DNA from: Streptomyces hirsutus
GTDB taxonomy: Bacteria > Actinomycetota > Actinomycetes > Streptomycetales > Streptomycetaceae
Assembly: GCF_001418415.1 (NCBI RefSeq)
Contig: NZ_LIQT01000041.1
Span: 1-37,685 of the forward strand
Length of the DNA: 37,685 nt
Direction: 5' to 3'
The position numbers and the translations under genes are program-made. Each line of letters begins with the position of its first letter. Position 1 is the first letter of the stretch. The notes under the pieces are model-generated. The model saw only the letters and a program-made list of their open reading frames with translations, was not told the origin of the DNA and did not search any database. Positions 1-8,157 of this stretch are shown piece after piece.

Positions 1-120
1 GGGCGGGGCGGGGCGAGGAAGCGTACGGGCATCTCATGGCGGTGCTCGATGTGCTGACGCGGCTCGGCGACGGGCACGACCACCTCTTCATCCGCCGGCT
101 TCTCATCCTCGCCTGCCTGC

Positions 121-400
121 AGCGCGGCGCACGCGCACGCAGGCCGGATCGAGCTGGTCGCGGAGCCGGTCGGCCGGCTGCGGCAGGGACTGCGGACCCT
201 GCTCTCCGGTCCGGCCGGCTCGCCCATGGAACTCCCTGTGTTAGGGACGGTGCTGCACGCCCTCGGCATGGCGGGGCTCGCGTCCGGTGACGCCGGTGCC
301 GTACGGATGATCGCGCTGGCCGAACGGCTGCGGGTACTGCGCGACTTCCAGCCGACGATGTCGGCGGACCGCGCCCGGAGGGTGGCCCAGGATGCCGACC
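121..400 (+). pseudogene. C-terminal remnant of a BTAD/SARP-type regulator
   Basis: One plus-strand frame reads RIELVAEPVGRLRQGL, then PMELPVLGTVLHALGMA, then LRDFQPTMSADRARR. It looks like the helical repeat-rich C-terminal part of a Streptomyces BTAD/SARP or AfsR-like transcriptional activator. There is no N-terminal DNA-binding domain in frame, and after the segment RRVAQDAD the reading turns into unrelated sequence. A neighbouring frame upstream (36-120, MAVLDVLTRLGDGHDHLFIR) may be another piece of the same gene after a frameshift. The family assignment rests on my recall of the motif style and is moderate. That it is a broken fragment is better supported than its identity. Confidence 0.45.
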
Positions 401-1019
401 TGGTCGGCTTCAACTTCGAAAATGAGTCACCGATCGAAGAGTCACTCTCCAGCCGTCCCCACCGTTCCTGTCCGCGCAGGCGGTCGGCATCTGCTGCAAT
501 GGATACGGGCGAACGCCGGTGGCTGTTCACTGGACGGTGTGCGGGCTGCGCTGTTCGGACCAGTTTTCGGAGGCGCTCATGAGGCGGTCCTCTTCACCGC
601 CGTATTCATCGTTCCGGTGATCTGTTCCAAGGAGCGGCATTCAGCACCCTTGCGCCGAAGCCCGCGGCAACGGTTCGGCCCGTACCTGTTCGGCCGGACC
701 GCGCATCCGTAGGATCGGGCAAGACGCCGAGCGACATGCTGACGGCCTCTGATTTTGATCGTCCAGGCCAGCCATCATGCGCGTCCGCGTGCCGTCGTTG
801 CCGTCAGGAATGCCGTCAAATCTGGACTATGACGCCACCACCGACTGTCTGCGCCCGTCCCGGTCCCGGCAATCCGGCCCTGCCGCCTCGCCCACACCGG
901 TCTCGGACAGCGAACCGAACGGAGCCCTCCTGCGCGTTACGACTTCCTCTGCTGATTCAAGCCAGGACGGCACGATGTGCGGTCCCGGAGGGGCCGCACA
1001 TCGCGTTGCCGTAGGTGGG
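401..1019. other. Gene-poor stretch with no recognised feature
   Basis: Both strands carry only short frames with Arg/Pro/Ser-rich translations typical of non-coding high-GC DNA. I see no RNA gene, hairpin terminator or repeat that I can defend. It separates the regulator remnant from the 3' end of the repeat protein encoded on the minus strand. Confidence 0.5.
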
Positions 1020-1376
1020 TTATCGGCCGTGGCCGTTGTGGCCGCCGTTACCGCCATGGCCGTTGCCGTTGTGGTCTCCGTTACCGCCATAGCCGTTGCC
1101 ATGGTGGTCTCCGTTACCGCCATAGCCGTTGCCATGGTGGTCGCCGTTACCGCCATAGCCGTAGTTGTCGTAGCCGTTGTGGTAGCCGTTACCGCCACGA
1201 CCGTAGTAGTCACAGTCGTCGTTCCACCAGGAGTGGTGGTTATTGCAGTACTGGCTGGGACTGTAGTTCTGAGAGGAGGCCGAAGCGGTGCCTGCTGTAC
1301 CGACTGCGACACCGCCGGCCATCAGCAGCCCTGCGGCCGACGCCATGGCGAGGCGCCTCGCGCGTTGTGTTCGCAT
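1020..1376 (-). CDS. Secreted His/Asn/Gly-rich tandem-repeat protein
   Basis: The predicted protein has 118 residues. I chose the start at MRTQRARR because it follows a GAAAGG site and opens a typical signal peptide: basic residues, then a hydrophobic stretch (LAMASAAGLLMAGGVAVG), then an ASA-S cleavage region near residue 33. The mature part begins with SQNYSPSQYCNNHHSWWNDD, holding two cysteines, and continues into an 11-residue repeat of the form GYGGNGDHHGN that drifts to GHGGNGGHNGH at the end. It is therefore extracellular, very hydrophilic and rich in His, Asn, Gly and Tyr. I do not recognise a named family. His-rich repeats suggest metal binding or an adhesive/structural role, but that is inference only. 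It appears monocistronic. Confidence 0.75.
   Translation of the reverse strand: MRTQRARRLAMASAAGLLMAGGVAVGTAGTASASSQNYSPSQYCNNHHSWWNDDCDYYGRGGNGYHNGYDNYGYGGNGDHHGNGYGGNGDHHGNGYGGNGDHNGNGHGGNGGHNGHGR
1079..1144. repeat. 33-bp in-frame tandem repeat inside the secreted protein gene
   Basis: Two consecutive near-identical 33-bp units start at about 1079 and 1112, with degenerate flanking copies on both sides. The period is exactly eleven codons, so copy-number change would preserve the reading frame. It encodes the GYGGNGDHHGN repeat. Confidence 0.8.
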
Positions 1377-2132
1377 GGGAAATACCTTTCGCTCCATCGT
1401 CTCCCGCGCACCGAAAGGGAGTGCGGGAATGGATGGCCGCAGCCGCAAACAAAAGTTGCGACAGGGTCTTTGAACGTCACTGCATGCCGATCCGGTGCAC
1501 GGGCTCGACCGCCGACGCCTCCAGGCCGCCCTCGGTACACGCGGGCGATCACTGCGGCCATGGTCCGCTCGGTTCGGGAACCGGTCGGCCGGGCGTGCCG
1601 TGCTTGCGGCATTCACTCACCGAGCCTAGTCACGTATCGGCACATCGGCATCTCGGGAGACCCATCGCGTTGAACCGTCACCGCGGGATCCGGACCACGC
1701 CCTCCTGGATCACCGAGACTACGAGCCGGCCGTCTCCCATGTGATCCGGTCCTGGCCCGGCAGCAGGCGCCCCGTTCGAGCCCGGCGGCTGTGTCCGGTG
1801 GCGCCGTCACCGGGCGACTCCGTGCCGGGAGGTCGCCCGTCCGGAATTCATGGCGATCGACATGTTCCTCTTCCTCATCAGAGCCGCCGTCCACCGGCAT
1901 ACGAAGAAGGGCCACACCCAGCAGGCCGCCGCCGCCCAGCTCCTTGCCTGCTCCGAGGGACGTGGAGACAGGCCATACCCCAAAGTGGGTTGCTGCCGGA
2001 TTCACCCGCACTGGGCAGAGCATGGCTCCGACGGTTCGGCCAGGGCCTGTCCGGCGGAACATGCCTGGGACCCGGTGGTCCGGCACGCCCCTCTGCAGCG
2101 TTGTCGTCAGGGGAGGAAGGAGAATAAGCGGC
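1377..2132. other. 756-bp gap without a convincing gene
   Basis: Open frames exist on both strands, but their translations are low-complexity Arg/Pro/Ser/Gly strings and none begins behind a good ribosome site. The left part must hold the promoter of the minus-strand repeat protein. The right part should hold the promoter of the BtrH-like gene, whose ribosome site lies at 2111-2122. No hairpin or operator stood out. Confidence 0.4.
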
Positions 2133-3122
2133 ATGGCCATGGTGAAAGGCATCGATGTCCGCGGCATGCAGCACTGTGAGACGACGGCGCTGGGCGTGCT
2201 GCTGCGGCATGAGGGACTCGACTTGTCCGAGCCCATGCTGTTCGGGCTCGGCTCCGGGCTGTCCTTCATCTACTGGGACAGCAAAGCCATGGGTTTTCCC
2301 TTCCTGGGAGGCCGGGTCAAACCGTTCGAGCTCACCAGGAACCTGGCCGCCGCCCTCGGGCTCGAGCTGCTGATCGGGGAGACCACCTCCCCGCGCAAGG
2401 CATGGCAGAACGTGGCGGCACCCATCGACGCCGGTCGGCCGGTCGGCCTGCAACTCGACAGCTACCACCTGGACTACTTCAGCACCAAGGTGCACTTCGG
2501 CGGGCACGTCGTGGCCATGTACGGCTACGACGAACAGGACGCCTACCTGGTGGACACCGACCCGCAGGGCGGAGCCGTCTCCACCAGCCTCGCCGGCCTG
2601 GCCAGAGCCAGGGCCGAGCGCGGCCCCATGACCGCCAAGCACCGCTCCTTCACCATCACAGCGCCCAGCAGCGCGAAGCCACCGCAGGACCGGATCATCC
2701 CCGCGATCAAGACCTGCGCCGACGCCTTCCTGAACCCGCCCATCGCGAACCTGGGCCACCGGGGCATCGAGAAGACCGCCGAGCAAGTGCCGAAGTGGCT
2801 GCATCGCAGCGACGATCCGCAGGAGGACCTGCCACGGGCCGCCGCCCTCATGGAGAGGGCCGGCACCGGCGGCGCCCTGTTCCGCAATCTCTACCGGGAC
2901 TTCCTGGCCGAGTGCGCCCAGCTGATCGACAGCAGCCACCTGCGCACCGGCCACACCCTGTATACCGAGGCCGCCGCCCTCTGGACACAGGTGGCCGCAC
3001 TCGTCGCGACAGCAGGCGAATCCGGCGACGCGAAGAACCTCATGCAGGCCGGCTCCCTCCTCCACGAGCTCTCGCGCATCGAACGCGATGCGATGCAGGA
3101 ACTCAGCCTGCTCCAGTGCTGA
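2133..3122 (+). CDS. BtrH N-terminal/DUF4872-type protein
   Basis: The protein has 329 residues and starts at ATG 2133, ten bases after the strong site GGAGGAAGGAG. A second ATG two codons on is possible. The N-terminal half matches the butirosin BtrH-type, papain-like fold: Cys15 in MQHCETTALGVLL, then His125 in the strand FGGHVVAMYGYD, and Asp141 in YLVDTD. These give a plausible Cys-His-Asp set. The C-terminal half is helical (about residues 190-329), as in the DUF4872 domain that usually follows. Relatives act as acyl-ACP:aminoglycoside acyltransferases or related cysteine enzymes, often in natural-product clusters. Here no aminoglycoside, PKS or NRPS genes are adjacent, so the substrate is unknown. 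It ends 49 bp from the convergent histidine kinase. Confidence 0.8.
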   Translation: MAMVKGIDVRGMQHCETTALGVLLRHEGLDLSEPMLFGLGSGLSFIYWDSKAMGFPFLGGRVKPFELTRNLAAALGLELLIGETTSPRKAWQNVAAPIDAGRPVGLQLDSYHLDYFSTKVHFGGHVVAMYGYDEQDAYLVDTDPQGGAVSTSLAGLARARAERGPMTAKHRSFTITAPSSAKPPQDRIIPAIKTCADAFLNPPIANLGHRGIEKTAEQVPKWLHRSDDPQEDLPRAAALMERAGTGGALFRNLYRDFLAECAQLIDSSHLRTGHTLYTEAAALWTQVAALVATAGESGDAKNLMQAGSLLHELSRIERDAMQELSLLQC

Positions 3123-3171
3123 CGAGTCGTTCCACCGGCCTCAACGGGCCAGACCACTCGGGCTCGCCTGC

Positions 3172-4275
3172 TCACCACGTGCCGTCGGCCGGGAGTTCCA
3201 GGCACAGTTGGTAGCCGCCGTCTGTGGTGGGGCCGCAGGTGACCGTGCCACCGAGCAGCTCGGCACGCTGACGCAGCCCGACCAAGCCGTAGTTGGCACT
3301 GGGAAGGGGCAGAGCGGGCCGGGTCGGTGCCGTGTTGGTGACTGTGACACGGACGGTTGTGTTCTCGTGGCGGATGCGGACGACCGCTGTCGCGCCGGGG
3401 GCGTGTTTGCGCACGTTGGTCAGCGCCTCCTGGACGGTGCGGTAGATGGCGCGCTGGAACGGCGGTGGAAGGCTGCCGGACAGGTCCGTGTGCAGCTCGG
3501 CCTCGATGCCGCTGTTGCCGACCAGTTGAGGAAGGTCGATCAGGGAGGGCTGTGGGATGAGTTCCGTGGGGCGGCCCCCGGAGGCCCGCAGGACGCTGAC
3601 CATGTGCCGCAGTTCGTCCAGGGTCTGCACGCTCAGCCTGCGGATCGTGGCTGCGGCTTGTTTCACTTCGGCGTCCCGGCTGCCGACCTGGAGCACTCCG
3701 GCCTGCACCGCGATGAGGCTGACCTGGTGGGATACCACGTCATGCATTTCCCGAGCGAGTGCCGTGCGTTCCTTGGCCAGCACGGTCTGGGCTGTCAGCT
3801 GCCGTTCGTGATCGCGTGCCTGGGAGATCTCGGCGAGTCGCAACGACAGATCACGCCGGGTCTGGACGAGTTGGCCGAGGAAGACGGGTGCGGCCGCCGT
3901 CGCCGCTGTGTAGCCCAGGGTGACAAAGGTCGACGGTGTCGAGAAGTCGAAGTCCGGCGACGGAAAAGAAGTCATGTCGCTCATGGTGAACGCTACGGCG
4001 CAGACGGCCAGCAGGGTGCGGCGGCGGGTGAGTGAGGCGAGCGTGTACAGCGCGGCCAGGGCGGCGAAAACCGCGTCGGAGACGAGGACCGAGGGAAGGG
4101 TGAGCAGGAACGTGAGCAGCGGCAGGCGACGGCGCAGGAGAAGAGCGAAGGCAGCGGCCAGGGCGCAGACCATGCGCAGCGGCTCGGAGGTGTCGACATG
4201 GCCCCAGACATCGAGCAGTGAGGCTCCGACGAGGGCGGCGTCCAGCAGCGGGGCGGGCAGGCGGCGAGTGCTCAT
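3172..4275 (-). CDS. NarL-family sensor histidine kinase
   Basis: The protein has 367 residues. The N-terminal part (about 1-135) is hydrophobic with several predicted membrane helices and no obvious extracellular domain. A coiled linker leads to the HisKA_3 dimerisation segment KERTALAREMHDVVSHQ, with the phospho-acceptor His178. The ATPase domain follows, with an N-box in VQEALTNVRKHAPG and the G-box YGLVGLRQRAELLGG. It phosphorylates the response regulator encoded just upstream, whose stop overlaps this start by four bases (ATGA). The small-membrane-domain layout is typical of Streptomyces kinases of unknown signal. Which genes it controls cannot be read here; the divergent phosphatase-like gene is a candidate. 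Confidence 0.93.
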   Translation of the reverse strand: MSTRRLPAPLLDAALVGASLLDVWGHVDTSEPLRMVCALAAAFALLLRRRLPLLTFLLTLPSVLVSDAVFAALAALYTLASLTRRRTLLAVCAVAFTMSDMTSFPSPDFDFSTPSTFVTLGYTAATAAAPVFLGQLVQTRRDLSLRLAEISQARDHERQLTAQTVLAKERTALAREMHDVVSHQVSLIAVQAGVLQVGSRDAEVKQAAATIRRLSVQTLDELRHMVSVLRASGGRPTELIPQPSLIDLPQLVGNSGIEAELHTDLSGSLPPPFQRAIYRTVQEALTNVRKHAPGATAVVRIRHENTTVRVTVTNTAPTRPALPLPSANYGLVGLRQRAELLGGTVTCGPTTDGGYQLCLELPADGTW

Positions 4276-4937
4276 GACCTCTTCTGGTCCCGCGACGGCT
4301 TGAGCAGGCCGGCACGTTCCGCGAGCAGGGCGGCCTGGACGCGGCTGCCCACCTCCAGCTTGGTGAGGATGGCGCTCACATGGTCCTTGACCGTGCCGGT
4401 GCTCAGGTGCATCCGTGCGGCGATGTCGGTGTTGGACAGCCCCTCGGCGATGAAGGCGAGTACGCCACGCTCGCGGTCGGTCAGCGGGTCGAGGCTGCGG
4501 GCGGCGTCTTCCTGCAGGCCGGAGTTCAGATAACCGTCCACGACGGTCCGGGTGACCTTGGACGACAGAACGGTGCCGCCGCCGGCCAGGGTCCGCACCA
4601 GGTAGGGCAGTTGATCCGGGTCGGTGTCCTTGAGCAGGAAGCCGGCGGCGCCCGACCGGAGTGCCGTGGCGACGTACTCGTCCATGTCGAACGTCGTGAG
4701 CATGGCCACCACCGGTGGGTGCGGCAGCCGAAGGAGGTCGGCCAGGACGGTGAGGCCGTCCACGTCAGGCATCCGGATGTCCAGCAGCACGACGTCGGGG
4801 CGTTTCTCCTGCGCCGTTCGGACCGCCTGGCCGCCGGGAACCGCCGCCACGACCTCGATGCCGTCGGTCGCTTCGAGGATGTGCTGGAAGCCCGTACGGA
4901 TCAGCGCCTCGTCGTCGACCACCATTACCCGGATCAC
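4272..4937 (-). CDS. NarL/LuxR-family response regulator
   Basis: The protein has 221 residues if it starts at GTG 4937, giving MIRVMVVDDEALIRTGF. I prefer this start because GGAG lies six bases upstream and the receiver domain begins there. Upstream in-frame starts at 4955 or 4964 would add up to nine residues with poor ribosome sites. The receiver domain carries the acidic pair DD at 8-9, the phospho-acceptor Asp53 in LLDIRMPD, and the conserved Lys in FLLKDTD. The C-terminal LuxR helix-turn-helix is clear (LTDRERGVLAFIAEGLSN, then TVKDHVSAILTKL). It forms an operon with the overlapping kinase and probably regulates its own promoter and neighbours. Confidence 0.93.
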   Translation of the reverse strand: MIRVMVVDDEALIRTGFQHILEATDGIEVVAAVPGGQAVRTAQEKRPDVVLLDIRMPDVDGLTVLADLLRLPHPPVVAMLTTFDMDEYVATALRSGAAGFLLKDTDPDQLPYLVRTLAGGGTVLSSKVTRTVVDGYLNSGLQEDAARSLDPLTDRERGVLAFIAEGLSNTDIAARMHLSTGTVKDHVSAILTKLEVGSRVQAALLAERAGLLKPSRDQKRS

Positions 4938-5258
4938 GCGTGCTCCACTCGCCATCGGGCCCACTGTCCGATTCGTACCACGCGAGGTCGGTCCCGTGGG
5001 TGGCCGACACTGAATGCGGCCGGGTGGCGGGAACGTGCCAGCCAGTCGGCGGGGTCGGTTCCGGACGGGTGCCGGATGGTTGCCGTGCGTAGCTTTGCCT
5101 GACTGTGGAGGTGGGAGTCCCGCATACCGCCACCAAGCCCGCCCGCCTGATCAACCGACTGGCGACAGACGCAAAGCTCCGTGTCGCACCACCGGCTCCA
5201 CGGAATTTCGGCCATCTCGCACCAGTCGGCCCGCTGCCGGGCAGGAAGGGGATCCGCC
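4938..5258. other. Divergent promoter region between the two-component operon and the phosphatase-like gene
   Basis: About 320 bp separate the two divergent genes. It must contain both promoters. I could not assign confident -10/-35 boxes or an operator dyad. The plus-strand gene has its ribosome site at 5243-5251. Confidence 0.4.
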
Positions 5259-5810
5259 ATGACAATCTGCCTGACACTTCTGTGCGCGACCGCCGGGGAC
5301 GACACCAGCGAGACGATCTTCGATGACGATGCGCTGAAGGAGCGCGGCCTGTCCGAGGCGGGTGCCACCGGAGCAGCCCTGCCCCGATACTCGGTGGCCG
5401 TCCGGACACCTTCGACCCGCTGTGCCCGGACTGCTCACGCTCTGGCCCTCGAAACCACACCCGAGCCTGCGCTACGCGACTTCGACTACGGCGAGTGGCG
5501 CGGCCGCACAGCCTCCGAAGTCGCCGCCACCGACCCCTACGGGTTCTCCGCCTGGCTGACGGACCCGGATGCCACACCCCACGGAGGCGAGTCCGTGCGC
5601 CAGCTCTGCCAACGGATCACGCAGTGGCTGAACAGCCTGCCGCCCGACATGGACCACGCACTGGCCGTCATGGAACCGGCCGTCACCCGGGCCGCGCTTG
5701 TCCACGCTCTGTCAGCACCCGTGAGAACCTTCTGGCACCTCAAAGTGCCGCCTCTGTCGACGGTGTCCGTTACGTCGCGTGCCTGCCGAGTGCGCACCTG
5801 CGCCGCGTGA
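5259..5810 (+). CDS. Histidine-phosphatase-fold protein with degenerate catalytic residues
   Basis: The protein has 183 residues and starts at ATG 5259 behind AGGAAGGGG. The fold is recognisable: a first strand (MTICLTLLCATAG), the arginine block RTPSTRCARTAHAL, the segment LRDFDYGEWRGRTASEV, PHGGESVRQLC, and the late strand ALAVMEPAVTRAALVHAL. The RHG motif that carries the phospho-accepting histidine is absent after strand 1, where CATAG sits instead. The second catalytic histidine, normally in a THxxVxR context, is Glu in VMEPAVTR. I therefore expect no classical phosphatase activity, unless this is a divergent clade with another chemistry. It could be a binding or regulatory homologue. 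It is divergent from the two-component operon. Confidence 0.75.
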   Translation: MTICLTLLCATAGDDTSETIFDDDALKERGLSEAGATGAALPRYSVAVRTPSTRCARTAHALALETTPEPALRDFDYGEWRGRTASEVAATDPYGFSAWLTDPDATPHGGESVRQLCQRITQWLNSLPPDMDHALAVMEPAVTRAALVHALSAPVRTFWHLKVPPLSTVSVTSRACRVRTCAA

Positions 5811-5919
5811 CCCGGAAAGCTGCCCTGCTTCAGAGCGTCCGCCAGGTCGCCGTACGAGCGCGCAGCACGAACAGGGTCCGCCTTCTCCGAGGCCTGGACG
5901 AACCGGCGGCAAGCGCCCG

Positions 5920-6138
5920 ATGCACACCCCCGCCGGGCTGGTCGGCGATACTTCGGTTCCGTGGATCGGTACACCGTTCACCGCCTCCGAACGGAGCTTC
6001 TGGACCAGGCTCGAAGGCCAGGATCCCGGGGGCGTCAAAGACCGCACCGCCCTGCACATGGTGAGCCCACGCTCGCGCGCGTGGGCTGCTGCCGGGCGCA
6101 CGTGTCGTCGAGTCCGCCTCCGGCACCCTGAGCGCCCC
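5920..6138 (+). pseudogene. Frameshifted N-terminal remnant of a PLP-dependent cysteine-synthase-family gene
   Basis: From ATG 5920 the frame reads LVGDTSVPWI and FWTRLEGQDPGGVKDRTAL, the N-terminal strand and the Schiff-base lysine block (GGVKDR) of cysteine synthase/cystathionine beta-synthase fold enzymes. After LHMVS the sequence continues one base out of frame as ARARGLLPGARVVESASGTL, the expected next segment of the same family. The match then stops at about 6138. It is a broken 5' fragment with a single-base shift near 6070 and loss of more than two thirds of the gene. Confidence 0.7.
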
Positions 6139-6252
6139 GAACCACCCCGGTATCCCGCATCTCCATCCACCCCGATACGCACAAACGGGCATGATCGCTG
6201 ATAGTCCGGGACCAGCCGTCAGGTCTCCCACGGAGACCGCCTAACATCACTC

Positions 6253-6699
6253 GTGATGAAAAGCTGTGCGCAGTCGGCGCAAGACAGAGGACACGGTCCG
6301 CGGTGGACTATCCGCACCGCGGTCCTCTGCCCTGCCCTTGCGGTCCTGCTCGCCGCCTTGGTGGTGTGCCTGGGATACGCCGGGCACAGTGGCGCCAAGG
6401 ACGACGCTGCTCCCTCGACGGCCATGTCCACCGGCAGGACGGTGGCGGCCGGGCCCCCGGCCGGGCATCACATCACGCCCCCCGTCCGGCAGAGCGACTG
6501 TTCCCCCGGCGATACCTGCTGTTCTTCTGTCGTCCACGATGTGGCGGGCGTGCTCGGCGCGCCCACGCAAACCCTGCCTCTGGTTCTGACCCGCATGCCG
6601 GGCTTCCCGCGTCCGGAGCAGCGCCCCACGGTCCTCGCACAGCCTCCGCCGGTGCACAGCGCTCCCGACCTCCACGTCCTCCAGGTGCAACGGACCTAG
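6253..6699 (+). CDS. Small membrane-anchored protein, DUF6153-like
   Basis: The protein has 148 residues. One hydrophobic helix near the N-terminus (AVLCPALAVLLAALVVCLGYAG) is followed by a Pro/Ala/His-rich outer region. That region holds a Cys cluster (SDCSPGDTCCSS) and ends in APDLHVLQVQRT. This layout resembles the small Streptomyces DUF6153 proteins (a helix, His/Cys residues, and a PDLHxLxVxRT-like end), but I cannot verify the family. The start is uncertain because no strong ribosome site precedes 6253. It is followed after 104 bp by the DUF3105 and DUF305 genes in the same direction. Cys/His content and neighbours suggest a metal-related role at the membrane; this is inference. Confidence 0.65.
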   Translation: MMKSCAQSAQDRGHGPRWTIRTAVLCPALAVLLAALVVCLGYAGHSGAKDDAAPSTAMSTGRTVAAGPPAGHHITPPVRQSDCSPGDTCCSSVVHDVAGVLGAPTQTLPLVLTRMPGFPRPEQRPTVLAQPPPVHSAPDLHVLQVQRT

Positions 6700-6803
6700 A
6701 CGGCGCCTCGGCGCCCTGCGCTCAGGTTCGCGCAGGTGCCGAGCGGTATCCGTCCATCGCCCCTGTACCCACCGCCGAACGGCGGGGAAGGACACATTCA
6801 GTC

Positions 6804-7460
6804 ATGAGCAAGACCAGCAAGAAGGAAGCCTCGGCCGCGCGCAAGGCCCGTGTCGAAGAGATGCGTCGCGCCGAGAAGGCTCGGGAGCGTCGCAGCCGCG
6901 TCATCACCATCACGCTCAGCACGGTCATCGTCGCGGGGCTGGTCGGGTGGGGCGGGTACGCCCTCAACAGCGCCAACGAGAAGAGCGAGCAGCAGGCGGC
7001 CGAGGCGAAGAAGCCCGTACGGGGTGAGAAGACCTGGGAGGCGAAGAAGCTCACCCGGAACCACGTCCAGGGCACCGTGAAGTACGCGATGAGCCCGCCG
7101 GTCGGCGGCGACCACAGCCAGGCGTGGATGACCTGCGACGGCAGCGTCTACACCGAGGCGATACCGAACGAGAACGCCGTCCACTCTCTCGAGCACGGCG
7201 CAGTCTGGGTCACCTACAACGACAAGGCCGCCGACGCCGACGTCAAGGCTCTCGGGGACAAGGTTTCCAAGACCCCGTACAGCCTGATGAGCCCGGCCGA
7301 GGACCAGTCCGGGACGATCATGCTGTCGGCCTGGGGGCGCCAGCTCACCGTGGACAAGGCATCGGATCCGCGGATCGACCAGTTCTTCACCAAGTACGTC
7401 CAGGGGCCCCAGACCCCTGAGCCGGGTGCCGCCTGCTCGGGCGGCCTGACGGCGTCATGA
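6804..7460 (+). CDS. DUF3105 membrane-anchored protein
   Basis: The protein has 218 residues and starts at ATG 6804 after GGGGAAGG. A highly charged N-terminus (SKTSKKEASAARKARVEEMR) leads into a single membrane helix (VITITLSTVIVAGLVGWGGYAL) and an exported domain. That domain has the DUF3105 signature: YAMSPPVGGDHSQAWMTCDG followed by NAVHSLEHGAVWVTYN. The His residues of GGDH and LEHGAVW and the single Cys nearby are the conserved positions. The biochemical function of DUF3105 is unknown. The gene overlaps the DUF305 gene by four bases (ATGA), so they are co-translated and probably work together. Confidence 0.9.
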   Translation: MSKTSKKEASAARKARVEEMRRAEKARERRSRVITITLSTVIVAGLVGWGGYALNSANEKSEQQAAEAKKPVRGEKTWEAKKLTRNHVQGTVKYAMSPPVGGDHSQAWMTCDGSVYTEAIPNENAVHSLEHGAVWVTYNDKAADADVKALGDKVSKTPYSLMSPAEDQSGTIMLSAWGRQLTVDKASDPRIDQFFTKYVQGPQTPEPGAACSGGLTAS

Positions 7461-8149
7461 CCGGCACGATCGTGGCGGAACGAGCCACCGATTCGGGAGG
7501 GGCGCACGGCCGACGGCCCGGCCTCACCCGCTGGCTGACCGTCGGCGCGGCGGCCCTCGTCGCCGTCGTCGTGACCCTGTCGGCCTTGGTCATGGTGAGC
7601 AAGGAGAAGGATCAGGCGGTCGGTGTTCCGGCTGCGGACTCCGCCGACGCGGGGTTCGCTCGCGACATGGCCGTCCACCACCAGCAGGCGGTGGAGATGT
7701 CGTACATCGTCCGGGACCGCACGGCTGACGAGGACATCCGGCGTCTCGCGTACGACATCGCGCAGACTCAGGCCAACCAGCGCGGCATGCTGCTCGGCTG
7801 GCTCGATCTGTGGGAGCTGCCGAAGATCTCGCCCGACGGGTACATGGCGTGGATGCAGAGTGGGCACGAGGGCCACTCGTCGAAGGACGGGTCCCTGATG
7901 CCAGGCATGGCCACGCCCGCGGAACTCGGCCGACTCGGCGAGCTCGAGGACGATCAGGCGGAGATTCTCTACCTCCAGCTCATGATCGACCACCATCTGA
8001 GCGGCGTCGACATGGCCCGCGCCTGCGCCTCGCAGTGTGAGGTGGACACCGAGCAGAAGCTGGCGCAGAGCATGGTCGAGGGCCAGCAGTCGGAGGTGGA
8101 GTTGATGACCGACCTGCTGAAGGAGCGCGGGTCCGCGCCCCGCGAGTGA
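7457..8149 (+). CDS. DUF305 membrane-anchored protein
   Basis: The protein has 230 residues. A membrane helix at about residues 25-50 precedes two ferritin-like helical repeats, each with a His pair: DMAVHHQQAVEM in the first and LMIDHHLSGVDMA in the second. These double-His motifs define DUF305. Families in this group are commonly found beside copper-handling genes, and copper or other metal binding is the usual hypothesis. Translation is coupled to the DUF3105 gene through an ATGA overlap, and a strong hairpin follows eight bases after the stop, so this is the last gene of the transcript. A decayed relative lies at 29053-29683. Confidence 0.9.
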   Translation: MTGTIVAERATDSGGAHGRRPGLTRWLTVGAAALVAVVVTLSALVMVSKEKDQAVGVPAADSADAGFARDMAVHHQQAVEMSYIVRDRTADEDIRRLAYDIAQTQANQRGMLLGWLDLWELPKISPDGYMAWMQSGHEGHSSKDGSLMPGMATPAELGRLGELEDDQAEILYLQLMIDHHLSGVDMARACASQCEVDTEQKLAQSMVEGQQSEVELMTDLLKERGSAPRE

Positions 8150-8157
8150 TTCCTCTC

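Noticed and set aside
1060-1150. Regular 33-bp repeats that could look like a short CRISPR array
   Set aside because: The repeats are contiguous without spacers, keep an 11-codon period and lie inside a signal-peptide-bearing gene.
1878-3065. Long minus-strand open frame of about 395 codons
   Set aside because: It is antisense to the BtrH-like gene, has Gly/Val/Gln-rich low-complexity translation and no family features; typical of high-GC shadow frames.
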